DNA from: Puia sp963703355
GTDB lineage: Bacteria; Bacteroidota; Bacteroidia; Chitinophagales; Chitinophagaceae
Reading direction: 5' to 3'
DNA: 64,000 nt
Assembly (NCBI GenBank): GCA_963703355.1
Contig: OY969813.1
Coordinates: 4,216,001-4,280,000 of the forward strand
Positions within the stretch are counted from its first letter, which is position 1, and every line of letters begins with the position of its first letter. Shown piece by piece: positions 47,905 through 56,989 of the stretch. Both the position numbers and the translations under genes were made by a program. The notes under the pieces are model-generated. The model was given only the letters and a program-made list of their open reading frames with translations, was not told where the DNA came from and ran no database searches.

Positions 47905-48141
47905 ATGTCCAAAGTATGTCAGTTAACCGGTAAACGCCCAATTACTGGAAACAGCGTTTCACATTCGAACATTAAAACAAAACGCCGTTTTTTGCCGAAT
48001 TTGCAACAAAAGCGATTTTTCCTTGCTGAAGAGGACAAATGGGTAAGTCTGAAGCTTTCGACTGAAGGTATTCGTACTATTAACAAAAGAGGTCTATATG
48101 CTGTTGTAAAAGAATTGAGAAAAGCGGGGGAAAAGATCTGA
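47905..48141 (+). CDS. rpmB: 50S ribosomal protein bL28
   Basis: A 78-residue basic protein of the large ribosomal subunit. The MSKVCQLTGKRPITGNSVSHSNIKTKRRFLPNLQ N-terminal half is typical bL28; the rest (STEGIRTINKRGLYAVVKELRKAG) is also family-like. The in-frame extension to 47824 has no family similarity, so the ATG at 47905 is chosen. It heads the cluster with rpmG, DUF4295 and ftsY. Confidence 0.95.
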   Translation: MSKVCQLTGKRPITGNSVSHSNIKTKRRFLPNLQQKRFFLAEEDKWVSLKLSTEGIRTINKRGLYAVVKELRKAGEKI

Positions 48142-48176
48142 TCATTACCGGCAATTAAATTTATAAATTCAGTAAA

Positions 48177-48359
48177 ATGGCAAAGAAAGGAAGCAGGGTA
48201 CAGGTGATTCTGGAATGTACCGAACACAAAACCAGTGGTAAACCTGGCACAAGCCGCTATATCACTGTTAAGAATAAAAAGAATACTCCTGAAAGAATGG
48301 AACTGAAGAAATTCAACCCCATATTAAAGAAAGTTACTGTTCATAAAGAAATCAAGTAA
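48177..48359 (+). CDS. rpmG: 50S ribosomal protein bL33
   Basis: A 60-residue large-subunit protein with the bL33 pattern (VQVILECTEHKTSGKPGTSRY, YITVKNKKNTPERMELKKFNP). Only one Cys is present, so this is the zinc-free form. It lies 35 bases after rpmB and two bases before the DUF4295 gene. Confidence 0.95.
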   Translation: MAKKGSRVQVILECTEHKTSGKPGTSRYITVKNKKNTPERMELKKFNPILKKVTVHKEIK

Positions 48360-48361
48360 AT

Positions 48362-48535
48362 ATGGCAAAAGCAGCAAAAACCGCGATTAAAACCAAAGAT
48401 GCTCGTGCAGCGGCTGAGGCAAAAAACTGGACAAAAGTAATAAAGCCGGTACGCAGCCCTAAAACGGGTGCTTACACGTTTAAGGAGGCGATAGTCCACA
48501 AGGATAATATCAAGGCATTTTTAGCTCAGAAATAA
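48362..48535 (+). CDS. DUF4295 protein, Bacteroidota-specific ribosomal protein (bL38)
   Basis: A 57-residue Lys/Ala-rich protein (MAKAAKTAIKTKDARAAAEAK, then KNWTKVIKPVRSPKTGAYTF and a Lys-rich end). It matches DUF4295, a family confined to Bacteroidota and nearly always found after rpmG. As I recall, the Flavobacterium johnsoniae ribosome structure identified it as a large-subunit protein named bL38. It starts two bases after the rpmG stop and is followed by a terminator. Confidence 0.9.
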   Translation: MAKAAKTAIKTKDARAAAEAKNWTKVIKPVRSPKTGAYTFKEAIVHKDNIKAFLAQK

Positions 48536-48558
48536 GCGACCTCCTAAATTTATTAATC

Positions 48559-48588
48559 AAGCTGTTCCCTTCCGGAGCAGCTTTTTTT
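48559..48588 (+). terminator. Terminator after rpmB-rpmG-DUF4295
   Basis: AAGCTGTTCC at 48559-48568 pairs with GGAGCAGCTT at 48574-48583 (one G-U), followed by a run of seven T. It lies between DUF4295 and ftsY, so ftsY may depend on readthrough or its own promoter. Confidence 0.8.
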
Positions 48589-48614
48589 CTTTAAAAAAAT
48601 CTAACAGGCCTACA

Positions 48615-49577
48615 ATGGGATTTTTCGACAAGCTCTTCGGGAAAAAGGAAAAACAAACCTTGGACGAGGGTCTTCAAAAAACGAAAGAGAGTTTCCTTAC
48701 ACGTGTTGGTAAGGCGATAGCCGGGAAAACTACCGTCGACGAAGACGTGCTGGACAGTCTTGAAGAAGCTCTTGTTAGTGCGGACGTGGGTGTCGATACC
48801 ACCATACAGATTATAGAAAGAATTCAGAAAAGGGTTGCACGGGATAAGTATCTGAATACCTCTGAACTCAATGGCTTGTTACGTGACGAAATTGAACAAA
48901 TGCTCAATGAGAGTGGTGCCGATTCACTAAGGAACTTCGACCTTCCGGATCGTAAACCCTATGTCATTTTAGTGGTTGGGGTAAATGGTGCAGGAAAAAC
49001 CACTACTATTGGTAAGCTGGCATACAATTATAAAAAGGCAGGATACAGTGTTTTATTGGGTGCTGCTGACACGTTTCGTGCAGCTGCGACGGATCAGCTA
49101 AATATCTGGAGCGAAAGGGCGGATGTTCCGATCGTCAAGCAGGGTATGGGAGCGGATCCCGCTTCTGTGGCATTTGACACAGTTCAAAGTGGCTTATCGA
49201 GAGGCACAGATGTAATCATAATAGATACAGCGGGCCGTCTTCATAATAAGACACATTTGATGGAGGAGCTTAGTAAGATAAAAAGGGTGATGAAAAAACT
49301 GATTGCTGATGCTCCGCATGAAGTTTTGCTCGTATTGGACGGAAGTACAGGTCAAAATGCCATTGAACAGGCAAAACATTTCACCGCAGCTACTGATGTA
49401 ACGTCCCTGGCTATTACCAAATTAGATGGAACGGCGAAAGGGGGAGTAGTGCTTGCTATTGCAAGCTTGTTTAAGATTCCCGTGAAATATATAGGAGTGG
49501 GGGAGAAAATAGGAGATCTTCTACTATTTGATAGCCATGAATTTGTAGACAGCCTTTTCAAAGAACAGGCCGTATGA
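48615..49577 (+). CDS. ftsY: Signal recognition particle receptor FtsY
   Basis: GTPase that docks signal-recognition-particle/ribosome complexes at the membrane. The 320-residue protein lacks the long acidic A domain of E. coli and begins directly with a short amphipathic helix (MGFFDKLFGKKEKQ) and the NG domain. Its G1 loop is VGVNGAGKTTTIGKLA, the DTFRAAATDQL box is present, G3 is DTAGR and G4 is TKLDG. The gene follows the ribosomal cluster, a common arrangement in this phylum. Confidence 0.95.
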   Translation: MGFFDKLFGKKEKQTLDEGLQKTKESFLTRVGKAIAGKTTVDEDVLDSLEEALVSADVGVDTTIQIIERIQKRVARDKYLNTSELNGLLRDEIEQMLNESGADSLRNFDLPDRKPYVILVVGVNGAGKTTTIGKLAYNYKKAGYSVLLGAADTFRAAATDQLNIWSERADVPIVKQGMGADPASVAFDTVQSGLSRGTDVIIIDTAGRLHNKTHLMEELSKIKRVMKKLIADAPHEVLLVLDGSTGQNAIEQAKHFTAATDVTSLAITKLDGTAKGGVVLAIASLFKIPVKYIGVGEKIGDLLLFDSHEFVDSLFKEQAV

Positions 49578-49656
49578 CCCGAAAGGCTAATTAATAATCC
49601 CCGGAAAGGCTTTATCCGCATATTTTATAAAGATGCAGATACTTTTCTGAAGGCAC

Positions 49657-50844
49657 TCATCTGGGCAATTCTGACCTGTCCATGCTTGTTTTCAGAACCA
49701 GCCAGCCAAGTATTGCAGCCAAAATAGATGCGATTAAAACAGCCACTTTAGAGCTTTGTATCAAATCGTTGTTTGCATCGAAGGCCAGGTTACTGATGAA
49801 AATAGACATGGTAAACCCTATTCCTGCCAACAAGCCCATTCCAATTAATTTAGTCGCATTCATGCCTTCTGGTAGTTTTGCCAGGCCTGTCATTATACCT
49901 AAGGCGCTGAAACCTGCAATTCCCAACGGTTTGCCCAAAAGCAGTCCCAATGAGATGCCCAAGCTGTTTGAGCTGAAAATTTCTGTTTTCCAGGCGGTTG
50001 GTAAATGAATGGCAGTATTGGCCAGAGCAAAAACGGGAATTATCAGAAAATTTACTGGTTTATGGAGGAAATGCTGTAAAACTGATGAAGGCTGAACCGC
50101 TCTGTTTTTACGAAATGGGATTGCAAATGCCAGCAGTATACCACTTAAGGTAGGATGCACCCCAGATCGGTAAAGGAAATACCACAGTAACACTCCAGGC
50201 AGGAGATAAAGCCATAATGACATAATATTCAACCTGTTAAGTACGAGTAAACAAACAAATAATCCCAATGATAAAGAGAGAAACAAGAACGAAAAATTCT
50301 GTGTGTAGAAAATGGCGATTATTAATACAGCCCCCAGATCGTCGATAATCGCCAACGCAGTGAGAAATATTTTGAGTGAAAGTGGAATTCGTTTTCCGAT
50401 AAGTGATAATACTCCCAACGAAAAGGCGATATCTGTTGCCATTGGAATTCCCATGCCTGGTTGTTCAGGTTTTCCATGATTCAACAGAAAATGAATGAGT
50501 GCTGGTACAATCATTCCACCAACTGCAGCCAATACGGGGAGTGCGGCATTCTTAAAGGAAGATAACTCACCAATATAGATCTCCCGTTCGATTTCAAGGC
50601 CGACAAGCAAAAAGAAGATTGTCATCAATCCATCATTAATCCATTCTTCTATCCGAAACGGTATATCGATTCCGAAAATATGCACGGGTGCATCCGTATG
50701 CCAGAAATGGATATAGGAAGATCCCAGGGAAGAATTTGCGATCAAAAGTGAAATCAATGTACATCCAATCAGGATCAGGCCTCCCGCTTTTTCACTATTA
50801 AAGAATTGCTGGAATAAACCACTGGATAGTTGCTCCTTCCTCAT
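49657..50844 (-). CDS. nhaA: Na+/H+ antiporter NhaA
   Basis: Exports sodium in exchange for protons. The 395-residue protein shows about twelve membrane segments. Landmarks are GLEIEREIYIGELSS, the cation-binding Asp pair in ALAIIDDLGAVLIIAIFY (near residues 165-170) and ATDIAFSLGVLSL. The length and order match the family. It is divergent from rimO, with 161 bases between start codons. Confidence 0.95.
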   Translation of the reverse strand: MRKEQLSSGLFQQFFNSEKAGGLILIGCTLISLLIANSSLGSSYIHFWHTDAPVHIFGIDIPFRIEEWINDGLMTIFFLLVGLEIEREIYIGELSSFKNAALPVLAAVGGMIVPALIHFLLNHGKPEQPGMGIPMATDIAFSLGVLSLIGKRIPLSLKIFLTALAIIDDLGAVLIIAIFYTQNFSFLFLSLSLGLFVCLLVLNRLNIMSLWLYLLPGVLLWYFLYRSGVHPTLSGILLAFAIPFRKNRAVQPSSVLQHFLHKPVNFLIIPVFALANTAIHLPTAWKTEIFSSNSLGISLGLLLGKPLGIAGFSALGIMTGLAKLPEGMNATKLIGMGLLAGIGFTMSIFISNLAFDANNDLIQSSKVAVLIASILAAILGWLVLKTSMDRSELPR

Positions 50845-50991
50845 AAGTTTCGAAGATACCGTTTTAAGATTAAAGCTCCGGTTGCGACCTGCAATACCAT
50901 ATTGACAAAATAATAAAGTTTTAATGATTTTATTGGCATGATAAGAGGGTTAACCCTTTCTCCTTCCATGTATCCTTTCAGTTTAAAGAAC

Positions 50992-50999
50992 TAATTTTG
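50992..50999 (+). promoter_or_regulatory. -7 promoter box close to the rimO start codon
   Basis: TAATTTTG fits TAnnTTTG and ends six bases before the ATG at 51006, so transcription may start at the A of the start codon. No convincing -33 TTG is found at the expected spacing. Confidence 0.4.
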
Positions 51000-51005
51000 C
51001 CGGGC

Positions 51006-52331
51006 ATGAAAACGAAATCAATCCGGAGGGATAAAGTAAATATCATTACACTGGGATGCAGTAAAAATATGGTTGATAGTGAGGTTCTCAGCGGACAATT
51101 GCGTTCCAATGGAATTGAAGTTGCTCATGAGAGCTCAAAACAGATTTCCAATATTGTGGTTGTAAACACCTGTGGCTTTATCGACAAAGCGAGGGAAGAA
51201 TCCGTAAACACCATTCTCGAACAAGTGGCATTAAAAAAAGAAGGTAGCCTCGAAAAAGTTTATGTGACGGGTTGTCTAAGCCAGCGATATCGTGATGATC
51301 TTGAGAAAGAAATTCCTGAGGTGGATGCCTGGTTTGGTACGATGGAAATGCCTTTATTACTTAAGAAATTAAATGCGGATTATAAAGCCGAATTGGTTGG
51401 CGAACGGTTATTGTCAACACCGCAACACTATGCTTATCTAAAAATTTCTGAAGGTTGCAACCGCACCTGTTCCTTTTGTGCCATACCGTTGATGCGTGGA
51501 ATGCACATTAGCAAACCCATTGAAGAGCTGGTGAAAGAAGCAGAAAAGCTGGTTCGAATGGGCGTCAAAGAACTGATGCTCATTGCTCAGGAGCTTACAT
51601 ATTATGGTCTGGATATTTATAAAAAAAGACAGTTGCCTGAGTTACTGAATCGCCTTGCAGATATCAACGGTCTGGAATGGATCCGGCTTCACTATGCTTA
51701 CCCGAGCAAATTTCCTTTGGAAATTCTGGACACCATGTACGAACGTGAAAATATCTGCAATTACCTGGATATGCCGCTGCAACATGCCAGCGATCATATG
51801 CTTCGGGCAATGAAACGCCAGATCACAAGATCTGAAATGTCCGATTTGATTCACGCCATAAGAGAAAAAATACCGGGCGTTTGTTTACGGACCACATTAA
51901 TTGCAGGGTTTCCCGGTGAACGCGAATCCGATGTAGATGAAATGAAAGACTTTCTAACAGAACACCGGTTCGACAGGGTCGGCATTTTTACATACTCACA
52001 TGAAGAAGGTACTTCGGCATATGATCTGAAAGATGATGTTCCTTCTGAAGTAAAAGAAGCACGGGCTCAGGAGGTAATGGAATTACAACAAGACATCTCT
52101 TATGAAAAAAATCAGGAAAAAGTAGGGAAGGTGTTTAAGACCATAGTGGATAAAAAAGAATCGGGCCGGTTTATCGGCAGAACAGAATTCGATTCGGTGG
52201 AAGTTGATAATGAAGTAATTATTCGATCCGATACAGCTTTGAAAATTGGAAGTTTTGTTTCAGTAAAGATGACCAAAGCGTATGACTTTGATTTGGAAGG
52301 CGAGGTGGTCGGGCCGGATTTGCATGACTGA
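51006..52331 (+). CDS. rimO: Ribosomal protein uS12 methylthiotransferase
   Basis: Radical SAM enzyme that adds a methylthio group to an aspartate of ribosomal protein uS12. Order: N-terminal MTTase domain (NIITLGCSKNMVDSEVL with its cluster Cys, VVNTCGFID, TGCLSQRY), radical SAM core with CNRTCSFCAIP, and a C-terminal TRAM domain. At 441 residues it is full length. The TTG-initiated extension of three codons is not needed; ATG at 51006 gives MKTKSIRRDKV. Confidence 0.95.
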   Translation: MKTKSIRRDKVNIITLGCSKNMVDSEVLSGQLRSNGIEVAHESSKQISNIVVVNTCGFIDKAREESVNTILEQVALKKEGSLEKVYVTGCLSQRYRDDLEKEIPEVDAWFGTMEMPLLLKKLNADYKAELVGERLLSTPQHYAYLKISEGCNRTCSFCAIPLMRGMHISKPIEELVKEAEKLVRMGVKELMLIAQELTYYGLDIYKKRQLPELLNRLADINGLEWIRLHYAYPSKFPLEILDTMYERENICNYLDMPLQHASDHMLRAMKRQITRSEMSDLIHAIREKIPGVCLRTTLIAGFPGERESDVDEMKDFLTEHRFDRVGIFTYSHEEGTSAYDLKDDVPSEVKEARAQEVMELQQDISYEKNQEKVGKVFKTIVDKKESGRFIGRTEFDSVEVDNEVIIRSDTALKIGSFVSVKMTKAYDFDLEGEVVGPDLHD

Positions 52332-52396
52332 ACAAATCAAATATTTTACTGTTAGGTAACCACGGATCATTCGTTTCTTATTTCCAGCTAAAGCTT

Positions 52397-53995
52397 ATGA
52401 ATTTTAATTCGCAAAGGGTTCCATACCATACTACAGGATTTTTTTCCAGAATCATAACGGACTATTTAAACGGTAACGAGTTCCTCAGCAATTTTTATGA
52501 ACATCCGGTATCCTTTTCCGGTATAGAATCTGCCATTCGCAACCGAACGGAATATCCTACTGATCGTCTTTTGCTGGTAAAAGCTTTGAAGGAACAGTAT
52601 CAGGGATTTTCAGAACAGGATTTAGTGAATAAGAATATAGAGCGTCTTGCCGACAGCAATACGTTTACCATAACAACCGCTCACCAACCCGCGATCTTTA
52701 CCGGTAACCTCTATTTTATTTACAAAATACTACACGTAATAAAAATTGCGAAAGATCTTGAAATGCGATATCCAACCCGGCATTTTGTTCCGGTATTTTA
52801 TATGGGGAGTGAGGACGCGGATCTGGACGAACTGGGGCATATTTACCTGGATGGTGAGAAGCTTATTTGGGATACAAAACAACGTGGTGCGGTAGGAAGG
52901 ATGCATACAAACGGCCTGGAAAATATTATTCAGCGAATTGAAGGCGAGTTTGCGGGTTTCCCCTTTGGTCCCGAACTTGTTGCGTTATTAAAGGATTGTT
53001 ATCTTAACACTGAAAATGTTCAACAGGCGACTTTTAAAATCATTCACAAAATTTTTGGCAGTTACGGATTGGTTGTTTTGATTCCTGATAATCGGTTACT
53101 CAAGTCCGTTATGAGGAAGGTTTTTGGAGATGATCTTTTGAGACATTTGCCGTTTGAAATTACGCAGACAAATCTCCGGCAACTTGGTTCACAATATCCG
53201 ATCCAGGCCAATCCCAGAGAAATCAATCTTTTTTATCTTAAGGATGAGTTAAGAGAACGACTGGAAAATAAAAACGGGAAGTTTGATGTGGTGAATACGG
53301 GTATTCATTTTTCAACAAGTGAGATAGAAAAAGAACTCAGTGAGTTTCCTGAGCGGTTTAGTCCAAATGTTATTCTGCGGGGGCTCTATCAGGAAAGCAT
53401 TCTGCCTAATATTGCTTTTGTGGGGGGCGGCGGTGAAATGGCCTATTGGTTGGAATTGAAACCCCTGTTTAATTACTACCGGGTTCCTTATCCCGTGCTG
53501 ATTTTACGTAACTCTTTTCTTATAATAAAGAAGAACTGGAGAGCTAAAATTGAAAAAACAGGTCTGGTACCTACGGATTTATTTAAACCCGAAGAGCAAT
53601 TGATGGAAGAATTTGTTCGTCAATTCAGCACGCGTCAAATAAATTTGAGCCAGGATAAGGAAGAAATGAAGGAATATTATGGTCACCTGAAAAATATTTC
53701 CGGGGCAGTTGATAAAACTCTTGAACAACATGTAGAAAAGCTGGAAGCGCAGGCCTATCAGAAACTTGAAGAACTTGAAAAAAAGATTCTCAGAGCAGAA
53801 AAGAAAAATCACGAAGACGTGCGTCGCAAGATCCGGGAAATTCGCGGCGCTTTATTTCCCCTGAATAATCTGCAGGAGAGAATAGATAATTTTATTCCGT
53901 GGTATGCTGAATTCGGGAAATCTTTTATCGACCTTATTTATAGTCATTCGCTGGTGCTGGAGCAGGAGTTTGTGATCCTTGAGGAAAGTAGTTAG
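52397..53995 (+). CDS. bshC: Bacillithiol biosynthesis cysteine-adding enzyme BshC
   Basis: Adds cysteine to glucosaminyl-malate in the last step of bacillithiol synthesis. The 532-residue protein has the Rossmann-like core with ITTAHQPAIFTGNLYFIYKIL near residue 95, the FYMGSEDADLDELGHIYLDG motif, and LRGLYQESILPNIAFVGGGGEMAYWLELK. It ends in a long coiled coil (residues ~430-500). All are family landmarks. bshA and bshB are not in the window, as usual for the scattered bsh genes. It ends nine bases from the convergent purE gene. Confidence 0.93.
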   Translation: MNFNSQRVPYHTTGFFSRIITDYLNGNEFLSNFYEHPVSFSGIESAIRNRTEYPTDRLLLVKALKEQYQGFSEQDLVNKNIERLADSNTFTITTAHQPAIFTGNLYFIYKILHVIKIAKDLEMRYPTRHFVPVFYMGSEDADLDELGHIYLDGEKLIWDTKQRGAVGRMHTNGLENIIQRIEGEFAGFPFGPELVALLKDCYLNTENVQQATFKIIHKIFGSYGLVVLIPDNRLLKSVMRKVFGDDLLRHLPFEITQTNLRQLGSQYPIQANPREINLFYLKDELRERLENKNGKFDVVNTGIHFSTSEIEKELSEFPERFSPNVILRGLYQESILPNIAFVGGGGEMAYWLELKPLFNYYRVPYPVLILRNSFLIIKKNWRAKIEKTGLVPTDLFKPEEQLMEEFVRQFSTRQINLSQDKEEMKEYYGHLKNISGAVDKTLEQHVEKLEAQAYQKLEELEKKILRAEKKNHEDVRRKIREIRGALFPLNNLQERIDNFIPWYAEFGKSFIDLIYSHSLVLEQEFVILEESS

Positions 53996-54004
53996 CCGAT
54001 ATAT

Positions 54005-54517
54005 TCATAGATCGAAATTATTCTCCCATCCATTTTCTTTCAATTTGCCAATTTTTTCTTTGACTTCAGATTCCATTGATTTTTTGAACTTTTCAAGTTG
54101 ACGGGCAATCGATTCCTCGAAAGCACCCAATATGCTTGCAGCAAGTATTCCCGCATTTTTAGAAGCATTTAGTGCAACGGTGGCAACCGGAATTCCACTT
54201 GGCATCTGAAGTATAGACAATATGGAGTCCCAGCCGTCCAATGAATTGGCGGATTTAATAGGAACGCCTATAACGGGAAGTGTTGTAAGGGATGCAACCA
54301 TACCTGGCAGATGTGCCGCACCGCCGGCTCCGGCTATAATGACTTTAAACCCTCGTTCTTTTGCTTTTGTGGCGTAGCTGACCAGACGATTGGGAGTTCG
54401 GTGAGCAGAAACGATGGTCAGTTCAAATGGTATTCCAAACAACTTTAACAAATCCGCTGCGGGCTGCATGATTGGTAAATCACTGTCGCTGCCCATTATG
54501 ATTGCCACCTGGTTCAT
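54005..54517 (-). CDS. purE: N5-carboxyaminoimidazole ribonucleotide mutase
   Basis: Converts N5-CAIR to CAIR in purine synthesis. The 170-residue protein begins MNQVAIIMGSDSDLPIM and has the SAHRTPNRL and AGAGGAAHLPGM motifs with the usual active-site Ser/Asp/His. It is the class I (mutase) form, consistent with the adjacent purK. Its start overlaps the purK stop by four bases, so the two are translationally coupled. Confidence 0.96.
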   Translation of the reverse strand: MNQVAIIMGSDSDLPIMQPAADLLKLFGIPFELTIVSAHRTPNRLVSYATKAKERGFKVIIAGAGGAAHLPGMVASLTTLPVIGVPIKSANSLDGWDSILSILQMPSGIPVATVALNASKNAGILAASILGAFEESIARQLEKFKKSMESEVKEKIGKLKENGWENNFDL

Positions 54518-55656
54518 ATTATCGATTGATTTTGAAGAGCATTGACTTTCATCTTTTGCCTGATAGCTTTTGCCTTATGAACGAGATCGCTCTTGTCAGG
54601 GCTAAGAATTGTAACATGTCCCATTTTCCTTCCTGGTCTGGTTTCTTTCTTTCCATAAATGTGAAGGAAAACATTCTCCATTTTAAGAACTTCATCCATT
54701 CCAACGTAGCAAGCTTCACCGGAATGCCCCTCGTTACCAATCAGATTTACCATAGCGGCGTGCACGATGTGTTTGGGATTTCCCAGCGGATAAGAAAGCA
54801 TTATCCGCCAAAGCATATCAAACTGGGAGCTAAAATTTGCTTCAATTGTATGATGGCCGCTGTTATGTACTCTGGGAGCTGTTTCATTCACAAGTATATC
54901 CCCATTTTTATCAATGAAAAGTTCTACCGCAAAAATACCGGGTGACTTTAAATCCTTTACAATTTTCAACGATATCGCCTCGATTCTCCAAGCGGACTGT
55001 TGGGGAACTTCTGCAGGACTGATCTGATAATCCAATTGATTCAGTATGGGATTAAAAATCATTTCCACTGGAGGATAAATAGCAGTTTGTCCGTTTGCGT
55101 TAATTGCAACTATTTGTGATATTTCCTTATGGATGTCAATTTTCTTCTCCAAAACAGCGGATTCGTCAAAACCCAAATGAATTTCTTTTTCATTTGTTAG
55201 TACTTGAACACCTCTTCCGTCATATCCACCAGAAGCTAACTTATGGACTGCAGGCAGAAAATCGGAGTGTTTATCCAAATCAAATTTTTTTTCTGTAATG
55301 CGAAAAGATGCAGTTGGAATGTCATTCTCCTTGTAAAACTGTTTCTGTAAAACCTTGTTGCGGATGATTCGGAGCGCAGACGGAGAGGGATACACTTTGA
55401 TTCCTTCTGATTCAAGTTTTTCCAATGCTTCAACATTCACGGACTCGATTTCGATGGTGATTCCATTCAGATTTCTGCCGAAATTGTAAACATCATCAAA
55501 ATTTCGAATATCTCCCTGTACAAATCGATGGCAAAGATGAGCTGCCGGGCATTCAGGATCATTTTCAAGTACCCAGGTTTCAACCGGATAATTTGCCGAA
55601 GCCTGTAAAAGCATCCGTCCCAGCTGCCCTCCCCCTAGAATTCCAATTTTGAGCAT
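54514..55656 (-). CDS. purK: N5-carboxyaminoimidazole ribonucleotide synthase
   Basis: ATP-grasp enzyme that carboxylates AIR to N5-CAIR. The 380-residue protein starts MLKIGILGGGQLGRMLLQA and carries the ATP-grasp core (LASGGYDGRGVQVL) and the metal site (ILVNETAPRVHNSGHHTIEA). The ATG at 55656 is chosen over a 14-codon extension because it gives the family N-terminus. It is upstream of purE, overlapping it by four bases. Confidence 0.95.
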   Translation of the reverse strand: MLKIGILGGGQLGRMLLQASANYPVETWVLENDPECPAAHLCHRFVQGDIRNFDDVYNFGRNLNGITIEIESVNVEALEKLESEGIKVYPSPSALRIIRNKVLQKQFYKENDIPTASFRITEKKFDLDKHSDFLPAVHKLASGGYDGRGVQVLTNEKEIHLGFDESAVLEKKIDIHKEISQIVAINANGQTAIYPPVEMIFNPILNQLDYQISPAEVPQQSAWRIEAISLKIVKDLKSPGIFAVELFIDKNGDILVNETAPRVHNSGHHTIEANFSSQFDMLWRIMLSYPLGNPKHIVHAAMVNLIGNEGHSGEACYVGMDEVLKMENVFLHIYGKKETRPGRKMGHVTILSPDKSDLVHKAKAIRQKMKVNALQNQSII

Positions 55657-55789
55657 TTTTCCAATTATGGCGTGAAGATAAAACAATCTGGTTTTCAAGC
55701 GGTAATCTACCGTGCAACATAATAATATGGCCAGATTTTTGTTTTAATAACTAACTTTATCCGTCCCGATGCGTACTATTTTCTATTGC

Positions 55790-56980
55790 ATGAAAAAAAT
55801 CCGGTTTCTCTCTCAGGCATGGCTGGCGCTATGCTTCAATCTTACCTTTTCCCCCCTATTTTCACAGAATTCTGTTTATAGTGTTCACTTTCTGGACAAC
55901 CAGAAGTCATTTCCCAAAATAAGTGAAATGATGAGCAGGGAGGAAGATACCCTTCAAAAGCAATTTCAGGCAAAGCAGCTGATTTGGCCGGCACGTTTTG
56001 TTTACATCCGATCTTTTAAATACGATAGTGAGATGGAGGTATGGGTTAAAAATAAACAATCCGAGAAATACAAATATTTTAAAACCTATAAGATTTGTGC
56101 TTTGGCAGGATCCCTTGGACCGAAGAGAATGGCGGGTGACTATCAGGTGCCAGAGGGCTTTTACTACATCAACGAATTTAATCCAAGAAGTCTTTATCAT
56201 TTATCGCTGGGGTTAAATTATCCGAATGCTTCGGATAGGATGCTATGTGATTTATCGCAGCCAGGTGGAGACATTTATATCCACGGAAGTTGTGTAACAA
56301 CCGGATGTATTCCGATTACGGATGGGCAAATTGAAGAACTGTATGTGCTTGCAGCACATGCAAAAGATATGGGACAGGACTTTATTCCAGTTCATATTTT
56401 TCCGGTGAATTTTGATAATCCAAAAAGTGTTGCCTATCTCAATAAATTCCTGGTAAGTTTCAATGAATTTGTGCCTTTTGAGAAAAGTATGCAAAACGCC
56501 TTTTTCTATTTTGAAAAGAACCGTCAGGTACCTCCGGTGATTGTAAATGCGAAAGGTGAATATGTAATTGAGGATGTTCCAGCGCCCGCTGTCGCATCAC
56601 AAAAAACTGAGACGCGCGCCGGAACAAAGCTTACTCATCCTGAACAACCTATTCCGGAAGATGAACTGGCTGTAAGCGTGGATAAACTTCCGATCTATCC
56701 GGGAGGAAATCCAGCCTTCAAGGTATTTATAGACAAATTAAGTGTGGATATGATCAAAGAGCTTGATAACGGACAAACAAAAGCTTTTGTGTTGATGGAA
56801 TTTATAATAGATGATAATGGAAAAACCATTTATGCAAATGCGATAAGTGGGGGAAACGATAAAATGAATCTCAAAATAGAAAAAGCATTTACCAATATGC
56901 CTTTGTGGATTCCTGCTGTCCGTCAGGGCAAAAATGTGCCCATCAAGCTGAAACAAAATATTATGATTGAAGCGCCATAA
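55790..56980 (+). CDS. YkuD-type L,D-transpeptidase with TonB-like C-terminal domain
   Basis: A 396-residue exported protein. After a signal peptide (ending SPLFSQ) comes a YkuD/ErfK-type catalytic domain, whose HGSCVTTGC motif holds His165 and the nucleophile Cys173. That domain could cross-link peptidoglycan or link lipoproteins to it. The C-terminal ~110 residues (KLPIYPGGNPAFKVF, then FIIDDNGKTIYANAISGG) resemble the energy-transducing TonB C-terminal fold often found as an extra module in Bacteroidota proteins. The start at 55790 (MKKIRFLSQAW) gives the signal peptide; a seven-codon extension is possible. Confidence 0.85.
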   Translation: MKKIRFLSQAWLALCFNLTFSPLFSQNSVYSVHFLDNQKSFPKISEMMSREEDTLQKQFQAKQLIWPARFVYIRSFKYDSEMEVWVKNKQSEKYKYFKTYKICALAGSLGPKRMAGDYQVPEGFYYINEFNPRSLYHLSLGLNYPNASDRMLCDLSQPGGDIYIHGSCVTTGCIPITDGQIEELYVLAAHAKDMGQDFIPVHIFPVNFDNPKSVAYLNKFLVSFNEFVPFEKSMQNAFFYFEKNRQVPPVIVNAKGEYVIEDVPAPAVASQKTETRAGTKLTHPEQPIPEDELAVSVDKLPIYPGGNPAFKVFIDKLSVDMIKELDNGQTKAFVLMEFIIDDNGKTIYANAISGGNDKMNLKIEKAFTNMPLWIPAVRQGKNVPIKLKQNIMIEAP

Positions 56981-56989
56981 TGTCTTTGT

